Origin: Microbacterium festucae
GTDB taxonomy: Bacteria > Actinomycetota > Actinomycetes > Actinomycetales > Microbacteriaceae
NCBI RefSeq assembly: GCF_025421715.1
Contig: NZ_JAOEFC010000003.1
Location: forward strand, 310,001 to 374,000
Reading direction: 5' to 3'
Length of the DNA: 64,000 bases
This document shows, piece after piece, positions 7,869-17,953 of the stretch (position 1 is the stretch's first letter; each line of letters opens with the position of its first letter). The notes below the pieces were generated by a model, which had not been told where the DNA came from, searched no databases, and saw only the letters and a program-made list of their open reading frames with translations. The position numbers were made by a program, and so were the translations under genes.

Positions 7869-9099
7869 GGGTCGCCCCCCGATCGACGGCCGCGGCCCAC
7901 GCGGCGGCGAGATCGCCGCCCGGATGCACGGCGGCGGTGTGCCAGCCGGCGCGGGCGGCCAGGTCGAGGGCGTCGTGCTGCGGCGCGACGGCCAGCAGCA
8001 CCGGCAGGGCGCTGTGGTGGGCCAACGGTGCGAGCACCTCGGCATCGGCCTGGTCGACGCGACCGGTGATCAGCACGAACGGGCCGGTCATCGAGCCGTG
8101 GAAGCGCCGCACGAGGGGCTCCAGCGGCAGGTCGCGGCGGGCCACGGTGGTGGCGAGGTCGGCGGCCAGCGCTTCGACGCCGGCGGTGTCGTGGGCCTGC
8201 ACGCTCTCGCCGATCTCGGTGCCGTCGACGTCGATGAGGTGCACGGCGAAGCCCTCGTGCACGAGGCGCGCGACGACCGAGATGGCCGCGCTCACCGCCT
8301 CTTCGAAGCCGGGGTCCTCGCCGGGGGCGCGGAAGGCCTCGGCCGTCCAGCGGTGCACGCCGCGGTCGAGCACGACGATCGCCTCGGGCGTGGTCTCCTG
8401 CTCCTCCTGGCGCACCATCAGCTGGTCGCGGTGGGCGCTGGCGCGCCAGTGGATGCGGCGCATCGAGTCGCCGGGCACGTAGTGGCGGGGCACGAGGTTG
8501 TCGGCGCCCTGACCGAGCTGGTTCGTCGAGGTGTGCACGCTGCCGCCCGCCTCGCCGGGCAGGTCGGACACCGCGCCGAGGTCGACGACCGCGGGGGCGA
8601 CGGTGACGGCCACCGGCGCGCCGACGGTGTGGCGGCGCCGCGCGAAGCCGAACGGATCGGTCGAGGTGACGGTGAGCGGCCCGACCGAGCGGATGCCGCG
8701 GCGCACCGCGTCGATCTCGTAGTCGAGCTCGACGGCCTCGAAGCGGGTGCCGGTGGCCGACGACAGGGCCGGGAACACCCCGGCGGCCTCGCCCTCGAGC
8801 CCCGCCGGCAGGTGCTCGCGCCACACGCCCTGCGCGGTGGGCAGCGCCGAGCGCACGGTGACCTGCAGACGCACCCGCACGGTGCGCCCGACGGTCACCC
8901 CGTCGGGGGAGAAGGAGCGGGTCACCGACTCGGAGCGGCCCACCAGATACACCGTCAGCACGCTGGCGGCCACGACGGCCAGCAGCAGCACGCACACGTA
9001 GAGCAGCTCGGCGATCTTGAACTCGTGCGCCAGCAGGAAGCACGCGATCGCGAGGATCACCGCGCCGGTGCCCCGCAGCGTCAGCGGCCACTTGCTCAT
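7855..9099 (-). CDS. DUF58 domain protein
   Basis: This 414-residue protein has two N-terminal membrane helices (about 10-50), a beta-rich middle and the DUF58 core YVPGDSMRRIHWRASAHRDQ (about 217-236) followed by LMVRQEEQE and a VWA-like VVLDRG strand. DUF58 proteins are regularly encoded between MoxR ATPases and transglutaminase-like proteins, exactly as here, and are thought to act as MoxR partners at the membrane. The start at 9099 is ATG. The 3' end overlaps the transglutaminase start by 14 bases, and the gap to moxR is 31 bases. Confidence 0.92.
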   Translation of the reverse strand: MSKWPLTLRGTGAVILAIACFLLAHEFKIAELLYVCVLLLAVVAASVLTVYLVGRSESVTRSFSPDGVTVGRTVRVRLQVTVRSALPTAQGVWREHLPAGLEGEAAGVFPALSSATGTRFEAVELDYEIDAVRRGIRSVGPLTVTSTDPFGFARRRHTVGAPVAVTVAPAVVDLGAVSDLPGEAGGSVHTSTNQLGQGADNLVPRHYVPGDSMRRIHWRASAHRDQLMVRQEEQETTPEAIVVLDRGVHRWTAEAFRAPGEDPGFEEAVSAAISVVARLVHEGFAVHLIDVDGTEIGESVQAHDTAGVEALAADLATTVARRDLPLEPLVRRFHGSMTGPFVLITGRVDQADAEVLAPLAHHSALPVLLAVAPQHDALDLAARAGWHTAAVHPGGDLAAAWAAAVDRGATRVEA

Positions 9100-9130
9100 C
9101 GGTCCACCGCCTCCCGTCCCGGCCCGCCGC

Positions 9131-10141
<1,011 letters not shown>

Positions 10142-10260
10142 GCGACTCCCTCGTTGCGCGTCGGATCCGCGTCGTTTCAGATGCTAACCCGCGCACGCGC
10201 GCCCGTGGCTGAGGATCTGCCACGGGCGGGGGAGCTCCGCCGATCCGGTAGACTCGTGTC

Positions 10261-10350
10261 AGCTCTCCGCGAGGCGGCACCCAGGCCAACTCCCCCAGGA
10301 CGGAAACGTAGCAAGGGTAACCAGGCTCTGCCGGGTTCGCGGAGAGTCTT
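10261..10350 (+). ncRNA. ffs: small SRP RNA (4.5S)
   Basis: The sequence folds as the bacterial small signal recognition particle RNA. CTCTCCGCGA (10263-10272) pairs with TCGCGGAGAG (10337-10346), and the apical domain contains CAGGACGGAAACGTAGCA with the GGAAAC tetraloop, then AAGGGTAACCAGG, the Ffh-binding internal loops. A -10 box TAGACT is at 10249-10254, giving a start near 10261. The closing helix is followed by tcttattcttt, a likely terminator. The convergent NUDIX gene ends inside that T-rich tract. Confidence 0.93.
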
Positions 10351-11046
10351 ATTCTTTCCGGGCGGATGCCGGTGGGACGGCGAAGGGGCCGTCGAGCACC
10401 GCCCACTGCAGCAGCATGATCGTCTTGGCATCCTGGATGCGGCCGCCCCGCACCATCGCCAGCGCCTCGTCGATGCCCACCTCGACCAGCTCGATGTGCT
10501 CGCCCTCCTCGGCAAGACCCCCGCGGTCGCCGTGGCGGGCTGCGCCGTCGTAGGGCGCGGCGAAGAAGTGGATGCGCTCGGTCACCGACCCGGGGCTCAT
10601 GTACACGTCCCACACGTGGGTGAGCTCGCCCACCTCGACCCCGGTCTCCTCGGCCGCCTCGCGCCGGATGGCGGTGGCCGGGTCGTCGTCGTCGAGCAGT
10701 CCCGCCGCCGTCTCCAGCGGCATCCCGTCGGGGTGGTCGTTGACGTAGACGGGGTAGCGGAATTGACGGGTCAGCAGCACGCGACGGGACTGCGGTCGTA
10801 GAGCAGGATCGTCGCGCCGTTGCCGCGGTCGTACGTCTCGCGCTGCTGGGTCTCCCACTGACCGGTCGGGGTGCGCACCTCCAGCGTGGTGCGCCGCAGC
10901 ACGTGCCAGGCCGAGGCGACCAGCTCGACCGCGCTCACCCGCACGTCGGGATTGCGGTCGAGTCCGATGCCGGTGCGGTGCAGTCCGGTGCGTCCGCGGT
11001 GGTCGGGGATCTCGGCGCCGGGGCGCGGCGGGGTGGGGTCTGTCAT
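10349..11046 (-). pseudogene. NUDIX hydrolase, interrupted by an apparent frameshift
   Basis: Two overlapping frames together make one NUDIX protein of about 232 residues. The N-terminal part (11046 down to about 10790) reads MTDPTPPRPG...NGATILLYDRS and then runs out of frame to a stop at 10771. The C-terminal part, in another frame, resumes with SRRVLLTRQFRYPVYVNDHP, AAGLLDDDDPATAIRREA and AEETGVEVG. Missing one base (or two extra) at about 10786-10790 explains the break. The Nudix box is near-complete, with Asp in place of the first Glu and REAAEETG intact. The whole resembles NudK/ADP-sugar pyrophosphatases. Both halves are well conserved, so either the mutation is recent or this is a sequence error; I cannot tell which from the read. 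Confidence 0.75.
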
Positions 11047-11156
11047 GGTGACGAGCCTATGCAGACGGCATCCGCATGCGCCCGGATGCACCCGGTGCCG
11101 GGGGTGCGGCAGGTTTTCTCCCGGCCGCTCCCTGGCCGCTCGCAGGACCGCGAGCC

Positions 11157-11162
11157 TAGGGT
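11157..11162 (+). promoter_or_regulatory. -10 box of pta (leaderless)
   Basis: TAGGGT lies 6 bases before the GTG start of pta at 11169. Confidence 0.5.
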
Positions 11163-11168
11163 GGACCC

Positions 11169-13334
11169 GTGGCACAGAGCATCTACATCACATCGGTGGA
11201 AGGACTCTCGGGGAAGTCGACGATCGTGCTGGGGGTGCTCGACGCACTGGGACGCACCACTCCCCGCGTCGGCGTCTTCCGGGCGATCGCGCGTTCCACC
11301 GTGGAGCGCGATTACGTCCTCGAGATGCTGCTCGACCACGTCGGCGTCGACCTCGACTACGAGGAGTGCATCGGCGTCACCTACGACGAGGTGCGTCGCG
11401 ACGCGGATGCCGCGCTGTCGAAGATCGTCGAACGCTTCAAGGCCGTGGAGGCCCAGTGCGACGCCGTCGTGATCGTCGGCAGCGACTTCACCGACGTCGG
11501 CTCCACCTCCGAGCTCGGCTACAACGCCCGCATCGCCGCCAACCTGGGCGCGCCCGTGCTGCTGGTGGTCAACGGCCGCGCCAGCCAGGGCGACCGGCTC
11601 GGGGTGAGCGTGGCCCGCACGCCCGAGCAGCTCGGCCAGCTCACCGCACTGGCCCTGCCCGAGCTCGCCCACCAGCGCGCCGAGCTGTTCGCGGTGATCA
11701 CCAACCGCGCCGATCCCGAGCGCCTCGACGAGATCAACGCCGCCATCCGCGCGGTCGTCACCGACGTGCCCGCCGCCGACGGCCACCGCGAAGCCGCGGT
11801 GGGGGTGTGGGCGCTGCCCGAAGACCTCTTCCTCGTCGCGCCGTCGGTGCGCGACGTGATGCTCAACCTCGGCGGCCGCCTGCTGCGCGGCGACGACGAG
11901 CTGCTCGACCGCGAGGTGCTCGATGTGATCGTGGCGGGCATGTCGCTGAACAACGTGCTGCCGCGACTGAGCGACAGCGCGGTGGTCATCGTGCCCGCCG
12001 ACCGCACCGAGGTGCTGCTGGCGATCCTGCTGGCCCACTCGTCGGGCACCTTCCCCTCGGTGGCCGCGATCGTGCTCAACGGGCCGTTCGAGCTGCCCGA
12101 GGCGGTGCAGCAGCTGATGGCTGGCCTGGACTCGACCCTGCCGATCGTGCAGACCGACCTCGACACCTACGACACCGCCCTGCGGGTGATGAGCACCCAC
12201 GGCCGCCTCGCCGCCGGCTCGCAGCGCCGCTTCGACACCGCCATCGCGCTGTTCGAGCAGAGCGTCGACACCGTCGAGCTCACCGCGTCGCTGGGCCTGG
12301 CCCACTCGAGCGTGGTCACCCCGCTGATGTTCGAGTACCAGCTGCTCGAGCGCGCCCGCAGCCACCGCAAGCGCATCGTGCTGCCCGAGGGCGGCGACGA
12401 CCGCGTGCTGCGCGCGGCGGCCACCGTGCTCGCCCGGGGCATCGCCGACCTCGTGATCCTCGGCGACGAGGCATCCGTACGGGGACGGGCCACCGAGCTC
12501 GGTCTCGACCTGTCGGCGGCCACGGTGCTGAGCCCCCACGACCCCGAGTACGTCGACCGGTTCGCCACCGAGTACGCCGAGCTGCGCAAGCACAAGGGCG
12601 TCACCTACGCCCAGGCCGCCGACACCGTCACCGACGTGTCGTACTTCGGCACGCTCATGGTGCACCTGGGGCTGGCCGACGGGATGGTCTCGGGCGCCGC
12701 GCACACCACCGCGCACACCATCCGGCCCGCGTTCGAGATCATCAAGACCCGCCCCGGCGTCTCGGTCGTCTCCAGCGTGTTCCTGATGGCGCTCGCCGAC
12801 CGCGTGCTCGTCTACGGCGACTGCGCCGTCATCCCCGACCCCAAGGCCGAGCAGCTCGCCGACATCGCGGTCAGCTCCGCCGAGACGGCCCACCAGTTCG
12901 GCATCGACCCGCGCGTGGCGATGCTGTCGTACTCGACGGGGGAGTCGGGCTCCGGCGCCGACGTCGACAAGGTGCGCACCGCCACGACCCTGGTGCGCGA
13001 GCGCGCCCCCGAGCTGCTCGTGGAGGGTCCGATCCAGTACGACGCCGCCGCCGACGCCGCGGTGGCCGCCACGAAGATGCCGCAGTCGCAGGTGGCGGGC
13101 CGGGCGACCGTGTTCGTCTTCCCCGACCTCAACACCGGCAACAACACCTACAAGGCGGTGCAGCGCTCGGCGGGCGCCGTGGCCATGGGCCCGGTGCTGC
13201 AGGGGCTGAACAAGCCCATCAACGACCTGTCGCGCGGCGCCCTCGTCGACGACATCGTCAACACCATCGCCATCACCGCCATCCAGGCCCAGGGCCCGCA
13301 GCCCGGGCAGGACCAGCAGGGAGTCTCCGCATGA
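11169..13334 (+). CDS. pta: phosphate acetyltransferase
   Basis: A 721-residue long-form Pta that interconverts acetyl-CoA and acetyl phosphate. The N-terminal P-loop-like (BioD/DRTGG) half begins YITSVEGLSGKSTIVLGVLD. The C-terminal catalytic PTA_PTB domain starts near 380 with MFEYQLLERARSHRKRIVLP and EGGDDRVLRAA, and contains GAAHTTAHTIRPAFEIIKT, YSTGESGSGADVDKVRTAT and FPDLNTGNNTYKAVQRSAGA, all typical of the acetyl phosphate and CoA sites. The GTG start is 6 bases downstream of a -10 box. The stop overlaps ackA by 4 bases, so the two enzymes of the acetate pathway are coupled. Confidence 0.97.
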   Translation: MAQSIYITSVEGLSGKSTIVLGVLDALGRTTPRVGVFRAIARSTVERDYVLEMLLDHVGVDLDYEECIGVTYDEVRRDADAALSKIVERFKAVEAQCDAVVIVGSDFTDVGSTSELGYNARIAANLGAPVLLVVNGRASQGDRLGVSVARTPEQLGQLTALALPELAHQRAELFAVITNRADPERLDEINAAIRAVVTDVPAADGHREAAVGVWALPEDLFLVAPSVRDVMLNLGGRLLRGDDELLDREVLDVIVAGMSLNNVLPRLSDSAVVIVPADRTEVLLAILLAHSSGTFPSVAAIVLNGPFELPEAVQQLMAGLDSTLPIVQTDLDTYDTALRVMSTHGRLAAGSQRRFDTAIALFEQSVDTVELTASLGLAHSSVVTPLMFEYQLLERARSHRKRIVLPEGGDDRVLRAAATVLARGIADLVILGDEASVRGRATELGLDLSAATVLSPHDPEYVDRFATEYAELRKHKGVTYAQAADTVTDVSYFGTLMVHLGLADGMVSGAAHTTAHTIRPAFEIIKTRPGVSVVSSVFLMALADRVLVYGDCAVIPDPKAEQLADIAVSSAETAHQFGIDPRVAMLSYSTGESGSGADVDKVRTATTLVRERAPELLVEGPIQYDAAADAAVAATKMPQSQVAGRATVFVFPDLNTGNNTYKAVQRSAGAVAMGPVLQGLNKPINDLSRGALVDDIVNTIAITAIQAQGPQPGQDQQGVSA

Positions 13335-14533
13335 CCGTCGTCCTCGTCATCAACAGCGGCTCATCGTCGTTCAAGTACCAGCTGATCGACGTCGAGACGC
13401 AGATGCCGCTGGCATCCGGCCTCGTGGAGCGCATCGGCGAGCCCGTCGGCGCCGCCAGCCACAAGAACGTGGAGGGCGACACCAAGAGCGAGACCGAGCT
13501 GCCGATCCCCGACCACACCGCCGGGTTCGCCGTCATGCTGCGCGCCTTCGAGCAGCACGGGCCCTCGCTCACCGAGAACCCGCCCGCCGCGATCGGCCAC
13601 CGGGTCGTGCAGGGCGGAGCGCGCTTCTTCCACCCGACGCTCATCACCGACCTCGTCGAGATCAACATCGACGAGCTGTCGGTGCTGGCCCCGCTGCACA
13701 ACCCCGGCGCCGTGCAGGGCATCCGCGCCGCCCGCGCCGCCTTCGCCGACCTGCCGCACGTCGCGGTGTTCGACACCGCGTTCCACCAGACGCTGCCGCC
13801 GGCCGCCTACACCTATGCGATCGACCGCGAGATCGCCCGCAAGCACCGCATCCGCCGCTACGGCTTCCACGGCACCAGCCACAAGTTCGTCAGCGAGACC
13901 GCCGCCGACCACCTCGGGCGGCCGCTGCGCGACCTCAAGCAGATCGTGCTCCACCTCGGCAACGGCGCGTCGGTCACGGCCGTCGACGGCGGGCTGTCGG
14001 TGGAGACCTCGATGGGCCTCACGCCGCTGGAGGGCCTGGTCATGGGCACCCGCTCGGGCGACATCGACCCGTCGGTGCTGCTCGTGCTCGCCCGCCGCGA
14101 AGAGATGTCGCCGGCCGAGCTCGACACCTTCCTCAACAAGCGCTCCGGCGTGCTGGGGCTGGCCGGCGTCTCCGACATGCGCGACATCGAAGACCGCCGC
14201 GAGGCCGGCGACGGCGCGGCCATGCTCGCCTTCGACGTCTACGTGCACCGGCTGCGCGCCTACATCGGCTCCTACATCGCCCAGCTGGGCGGCGTCGACG
14301 TCATCTCCTTCACCGCCGGCGTCGGCGAGAACTCGCCGCTGGTGCGCGCGGCCGCCCTCGAGACGCTCGGCTTCCTCGGCATCCGGATCGACCCGGCCCG
14401 CAACGAGGAGCGGCGCCGCGACACCCGCGTCATCTCCACCGACGACTCCGCCGTGACCGTGCTCGTGGTCCCCACCAACGAAGAGCTCGAGATCGCGCGC
14501 CAGACCCTGTCGGTGGCCGGAGTGACGCTCTGA
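13331..14533 (+). CDS. ackA: acetate kinase
   Basis: A 400-residue acetate kinase making ATP and acetate from acetyl phosphate. The N terminus VLVINSGSSSFKYQLID is the first phosphate loop of the ASKHA fold. AVFDTAFHQTLPPAAYTYAI, RRYGFHGTSHKFVSETAADH, LHLGNGASVTAVDGG and SMGLTPLEGLVMGTRSGDID are the acetate kinase signatures, and FTAGVGENSPLVR closes the nucleotide site. Length is standard. ATG at 13331 overlaps the pta stop. Together with acs elsewhere in the window it completes the acetate cycle. Confidence 0.98.
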   Translation: MTVVLVINSGSSSFKYQLIDVETQMPLASGLVERIGEPVGAASHKNVEGDTKSETELPIPDHTAGFAVMLRAFEQHGPSLTENPPAAIGHRVVQGGARFFHPTLITDLVEINIDELSVLAPLHNPGAVQGIRAARAAFADLPHVAVFDTAFHQTLPPAAYTYAIDREIARKHRIRRYGFHGTSHKFVSETAADHLGRPLRDLKQIVLHLGNGASVTAVDGGLSVETSMGLTPLEGLVMGTRSGDIDPSVLLVLARREEMSPAELDTFLNKRSGVLGLAGVSDMRDIEDRREAGDGAAMLAFDVYVHRLRAYIGSYIAQLGGVDVISFTAGVGENSPLVRAAALETLGFLGIRIDPARNEERRRDTRVISTDDSAVTVLVVPTNEELEIARQTLSVAGVTL

Positions 14534-14579
14534 CCCCGGCCGGTCGGCCGTCCTTCACCCGCCCGTAACAGCATCCGAC

Positions 14580-14585
14580 TACGCT
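14580..14585 (+). promoter_or_regulatory. -10 box of the beta-PGM-like gene (leaderless)
   Basis: TACGCT lies 7 bases before the GTG at 14593. Confidence 0.5.
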
Positions 14586-14592
14586 GGCGAAG

Positions 14593-15321
14593 GTGGCTTC
14601 CGCACTCCCCGACCTGACCGCCTACGACGCGGTGCTCTTCGACCTCGACGGCGTTCTCACGCCGACCGCCGAGGTGCACATGCACGCCTGGGCGACGATG
14701 TTCACCGAGCTGTTCGCGGCGTGGGGCATCGAACCCGCCTACACCGAAGAGGACTACTTCGTGCACCTCGACGGCAAGAAGCGCTACGACGGCGTGGCGA
14801 GCCTGCTGCGCTCGCGCGACGTCGAGGTGCCGTGGGGCGAGCCCGCCGACCCGCCCACCGCCGACACCGTCTGCGGCATCGGCAACCGCAAGAACGAGGT
14901 GTTCTCGCGGGTGCTGCGCGACGAGGGCATCGCGCCCTACCCCGGCTCGCTCGCCCTCGTCGACCTGCTGCAGGCGGCCGGTGTGCCGATCGCGGTGGTG
15001 TCGAGCTCGAAGAACGCCGAAGAGGTGCTGCGCGTGGCGGGCCTGCGCGACCGGTTCCCGGTCGTGATGGACGGTGTCGTCGCCGAGCGCGAGAACCTGC
15101 CCTCCAAGCCCGACCCGGCCGTCTTCGCCGAGGGCGCGCGGATGCTGGGCGTCGACCCCGCCCGCAGCGTGGCCGTCGAAGACGCCCACTCCGGCGTGCA
15201 GTCCGCCGCCGCCGCCGGCTACGCGCTGGTGGTCGGCGTCGATCGCGGCGCCGGCGCCGAGACGCTGCGCGCATGCGGCGCCCACGTGGTCGTCGACGAC
15301 CTGTCCGAGTTCGTGGCCTGA
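14593..15321 (+). CDS. HAD hydrolase, beta-phosphoglucomutase-like
   Basis: A 242-residue HAD subfamily IA protein. Motif I is LFDLDGVLTPTAEVHMHAW with both catalytic Asp residues, motif II is VVSSSKNAEEV, motif III Lys is in LPSKPDPAVF, and motif IV is VAVEDAHSGVQSA. The cap segment contains YDGVASLLRSR, the KRYDGV-like substrate loop of beta-phosphoglucomutases. It should convert beta-glucose 1-phosphate to glucose 6-phosphate. The GH65 gene 61 bases downstream encodes an enzyme type that produces beta-glucose 1-phosphate, which supports the call. The same pair occurs as Rv3400-Rv3401 in Mycobacterium tuberculosis. Confidence 0.88.
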   Translation: MASALPDLTAYDAVLFDLDGVLTPTAEVHMHAWATMFTELFAAWGIEPAYTEEDYFVHLDGKKRYDGVASLLRSRDVEVPWGEPADPPTADTVCGIGNRKNEVFSRVLRDEGIAPYPGSLALVDLLQAAGVPIAVVSSSKNAEEVLRVAGLRDRFPVVMDGVVAERENLPSKPDPAVFAEGARMLGVDPARSVAVEDAHSGVQSAAAAGYALVVGVDRGAGAETLRACGAHVVVDDLSEFVA

Positions 15322-15382
15322 CCCCGGCCACTCCCTCACCCCTCCTACCCGAGATCTCCCGCCCCACCCCCGAGAGGACCGC

Positions 15383-17932
15383 ATGATCGATCGCGACCGC
15401 TTCCCCGTCGACCCCTGGCGGCTCGTCGAGACGCGCGCCTCCCTGGAGGATGCCGGCGTCACCGAGACGCTGTTCTCGTTGGGCAACGGCTACCTGGGCC
15501 TGCGGGGGAACCACTGCGAGGGGCGCCAGGCGCACGAGCACGGCACGTTCATCAACGGCTTCCACGAGGTGTTCCCCATCCGTCACGCCGAGCAGGCGTT
15601 CGGGTTCGCCGAGACGGGCCAGACGATCATCAACGCCCCCGACGCGAAGGTGATGCGCGTCTACGTCGACGACGAGCCGCTCGCCTTCGACGTGGCCGAC
15701 GTGCGCGAGTACGAGCGCGCGCTCGACTTCCGCGCCGGTGTCGTCACCCGTCACGTGCGCTGGGTCACCCCCAGCGGCAAAGACGTCGTCATCGACGTGG
15801 ACCGCATGGTGTCGTTCGAGGAGAAGCACCTCGCGATCATGCGGCTGACGGTCACCGTGCTCAACGCCGACGCCCCCGTCACCGTCAGCTGCCAGCTGAT
15901 CAACCGTCAGGACGGCGAAGACGTCTACGGCGGCGCGCGCAGCGCCAACAAGGGCGGCAACGGCTTCGACCCGCGTCGGGCCGAGAAGATCCACGAGCGC
16001 GTGCTCGAGCCGCAGGAGTACTGGCAGGACGGCATGCGGTCGGCCCTGTCGTACCGGGTGGCCGAGTCGGGGATGACGCTGGCCGTCGTGGCCGACCACG
16101 TCGTCGAGACCGAGAACGAGTACTCGGCGCGCACCCTGGTCGAGCCCGACATCGCCAAGAACGTCTTCCGCGTGCAGGCCAAGGCGGGCGTGCCCATCTC
16201 GGTGACCAAGCTCGTCAGCTACCACACCTCGCGCGGCGTGCCCGCCCGCGAGCTCGTCGACCGCGGCCGGCGCACCCTCGACCGGGTGCGCGCCGAGGGC
16301 GTGCAGGTGCAGTACGACCGCCAGGCGGCGTGGTGCGCGGCGTTCTGGGAGCGCTCCGACGTCGAGATCGAGGGTCACGACGACCTGCAGCAGGCCACCC
16401 GCTGGTGCCTGTGGCAGCTGGCGCAGGCCGCGGCGCGCGCCGACGGCCAGGGCGTGCCCGCCAAGGGCGTGTCGGGCTCGGGCTACTCGGGCCACTACTT
16501 CTGGGACACCGAGATCTACGTGCTCCCGTTCCTCATGTACACGACCCCGCAGTGGGCGCGCAACGCCCTGCGCATGCGCTACCTGATGCTGCCGGCCGCC
16601 CGGCGCCGTGCCGCCCAGCTCAACGAGGCCGGCGCGCTGTTCCCGTGGCGCACGATCAACGGCGAAGAGGCTTCGGCCTACTACGCCGCCGGCACCGCGC
16701 AGTACCACATCAACGCCGACGTCAGCTTCGCGCTGGCCAAGTACGTGCGCGCCACCGGAGACGAGGAGTTCCTCCACCGCGAGGCCATCGACATCGCGGT
16801 GGAGACGGCCCGCCTGTGGGCCACCCTCGGCTTCTGGCGCTACAACGAGAACGGCGAGCCCGAGGTCTTCCACATCCACGGCGTCACCGGCCCCGACGAG
16901 TACACGACGGTCGTCAACGACAACCTGTTCACCAACGTCATGGCCCGCTTCAACCTGCGCTTCGCGGCGCGGGTGGTGCGCCAGATGGCCGACGAGAACC
17001 CCGCCGAGTACACGCTCATGGCCGATCGGCTGCGGCTCGACCCGGCCGAGCCCGAGGCGTGGGAGGCGGCGGCCGAGGCCATGCACATCCCGTTCAGCGA
17101 GGCCCTCGGCATCCACCCGCAGGATGCCGTGTTCCTCGAGCGCGAAGTGTGGGACCTCGACAACACGCCCGCCGAGCAGCGACCGCTGCTGCTGCACTTC
17201 CACCCGCTGGTGATCTACCGCTACCAGGTGCTCAAGCAGGCCGACGTCGTGCTCGCGCTGTTCCTGCAGGGCAACCACTTCACCGACGAGGAGAAGCTCG
17301 CCGACTTCGACTACTACGACCCGCTCACCACGGGGGATTCCACCCTGTCGGCGGTCGTGCAGTCGATCCTCGCGGCCGAGGTGGGCTACCAGGACCTCGC
17401 GCTGGAGTACTTCCGCGAGTCGATCTTCGTCGACCTCGGCGACCTGCACAACAACGCCGCCGACGGCGTGCACGTGGCCTCGGCGGGTGGGGTGTGGACG
17501 GCGCTGGTGTCGGGCTTCGGCGGCATGCGCGACCACGTCGGCGAGCTGTCGTTCGACCCGCGGCTGCCCGCCGACTGGCCGTCGCTGGCGTTCACGCTGC
17601 ACTGGCACGGCACGTCGCTGAAGGTGCACATCACCGCCGACGCGCTGCGGGTGACCGCCGGCCCCGGCGAGGCGGTGCCCTTCTCGGTGCGCGGCGCCGC
17701 CTACACCGTCTCGGCGGGGGAGACCGTCGTGGTCGCCCTCGACGGCCGCGGACCGCTGCGGGCGGGACGGCCGACCCTCGACGACATCGGCGAGCAGCTG
17801 CGCGAAGACGGCACGATGCTCTCCGCCTCGGTGCCGGTGTCGACCGCGACGACGCCGATCCCGGTGATCACCGGCACGATGCCGGTCATCGGCCACCCGG
17901 CCGACCAGGGCAACCTCGGCATCGACAGCTGA
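15383..17932 (+). CDS. glycoside hydrolase family 65 protein (disaccharide phosphorylase)
   Basis: An 849-residue GH65 protein with the usual order: N-terminal beta-sandwich (ETLFSLGNGYLGLRGNHCEG near 30-50), a helical linker, an (alpha/alpha)6 catalytic barrel and a C-terminal jelly roll. The general acid Glu is in FHIHGVTGPDEYTTVVNDN near residue 505. Barrel motifs GYSGHYFWDTEIYVLPFLMY and NEAGALFPWRTINGEEAS are present, as is VLKQADVVLALF, part of the phosphate-binding region. Members phosphorolyse maltose, trehalose, kojibiose or nigerose, and specificity cannot be read here. ATG at 15383 follows AGAGGACC. Co-occurrence with the mutase argues for a phosphorylase rather than a hydrolase. 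Confidence 0.92.
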   Translation: MIDRDRFPVDPWRLVETRASLEDAGVTETLFSLGNGYLGLRGNHCEGRQAHEHGTFINGFHEVFPIRHAEQAFGFAETGQTIINAPDAKVMRVYVDDEPLAFDVADVREYERALDFRAGVVTRHVRWVTPSGKDVVIDVDRMVSFEEKHLAIMRLTVTVLNADAPVTVSCQLINRQDGEDVYGGARSANKGGNGFDPRRAEKIHERVLEPQEYWQDGMRSALSYRVAESGMTLAVVADHVVETENEYSARTLVEPDIAKNVFRVQAKAGVPISVTKLVSYHTSRGVPARELVDRGRRTLDRVRAEGVQVQYDRQAAWCAAFWERSDVEIEGHDDLQQATRWCLWQLAQAAARADGQGVPAKGVSGSGYSGHYFWDTEIYVLPFLMYTTPQWARNALRMRYLMLPAARRRAAQLNEAGALFPWRTINGEEASAYYAAGTAQYHINADVSFALAKYVRATGDEEFLHREAIDIAVETARLWATLGFWRYNENGEPEVFHIHGVTGPDEYTTVVNDNLFTNVMARFNLRFAARVVRQMADENPAEYTLMADRLRLDPAEPEAWEAAAEAMHIPFSEALGIHPQDAVFLEREVWDLDNTPAEQRPLLLHFHPLVIYRYQVLKQADVVLALFLQGNHFTDEEKLADFDYYDPLTTGDSTLSAVVQSILAAEVGYQDLALEYFRESIFVDLGDLHNNAADGVHVASAGGVWTALVSGFGGMRDHVGELSFDPRLPADWPSLAFTLHWHGTSLKVHITADALRVTAGPGEAVPFSVRGAAYTVSAGETVVVALDGRGPLRAGRPTLDDIGEQLREDGTMLSASVPVSTATTPIPVITGTMPVIGHPADQGNLGIDS

Positions 17933-17953
17933 CGCGCGTGCCGCCGTCGCCGC

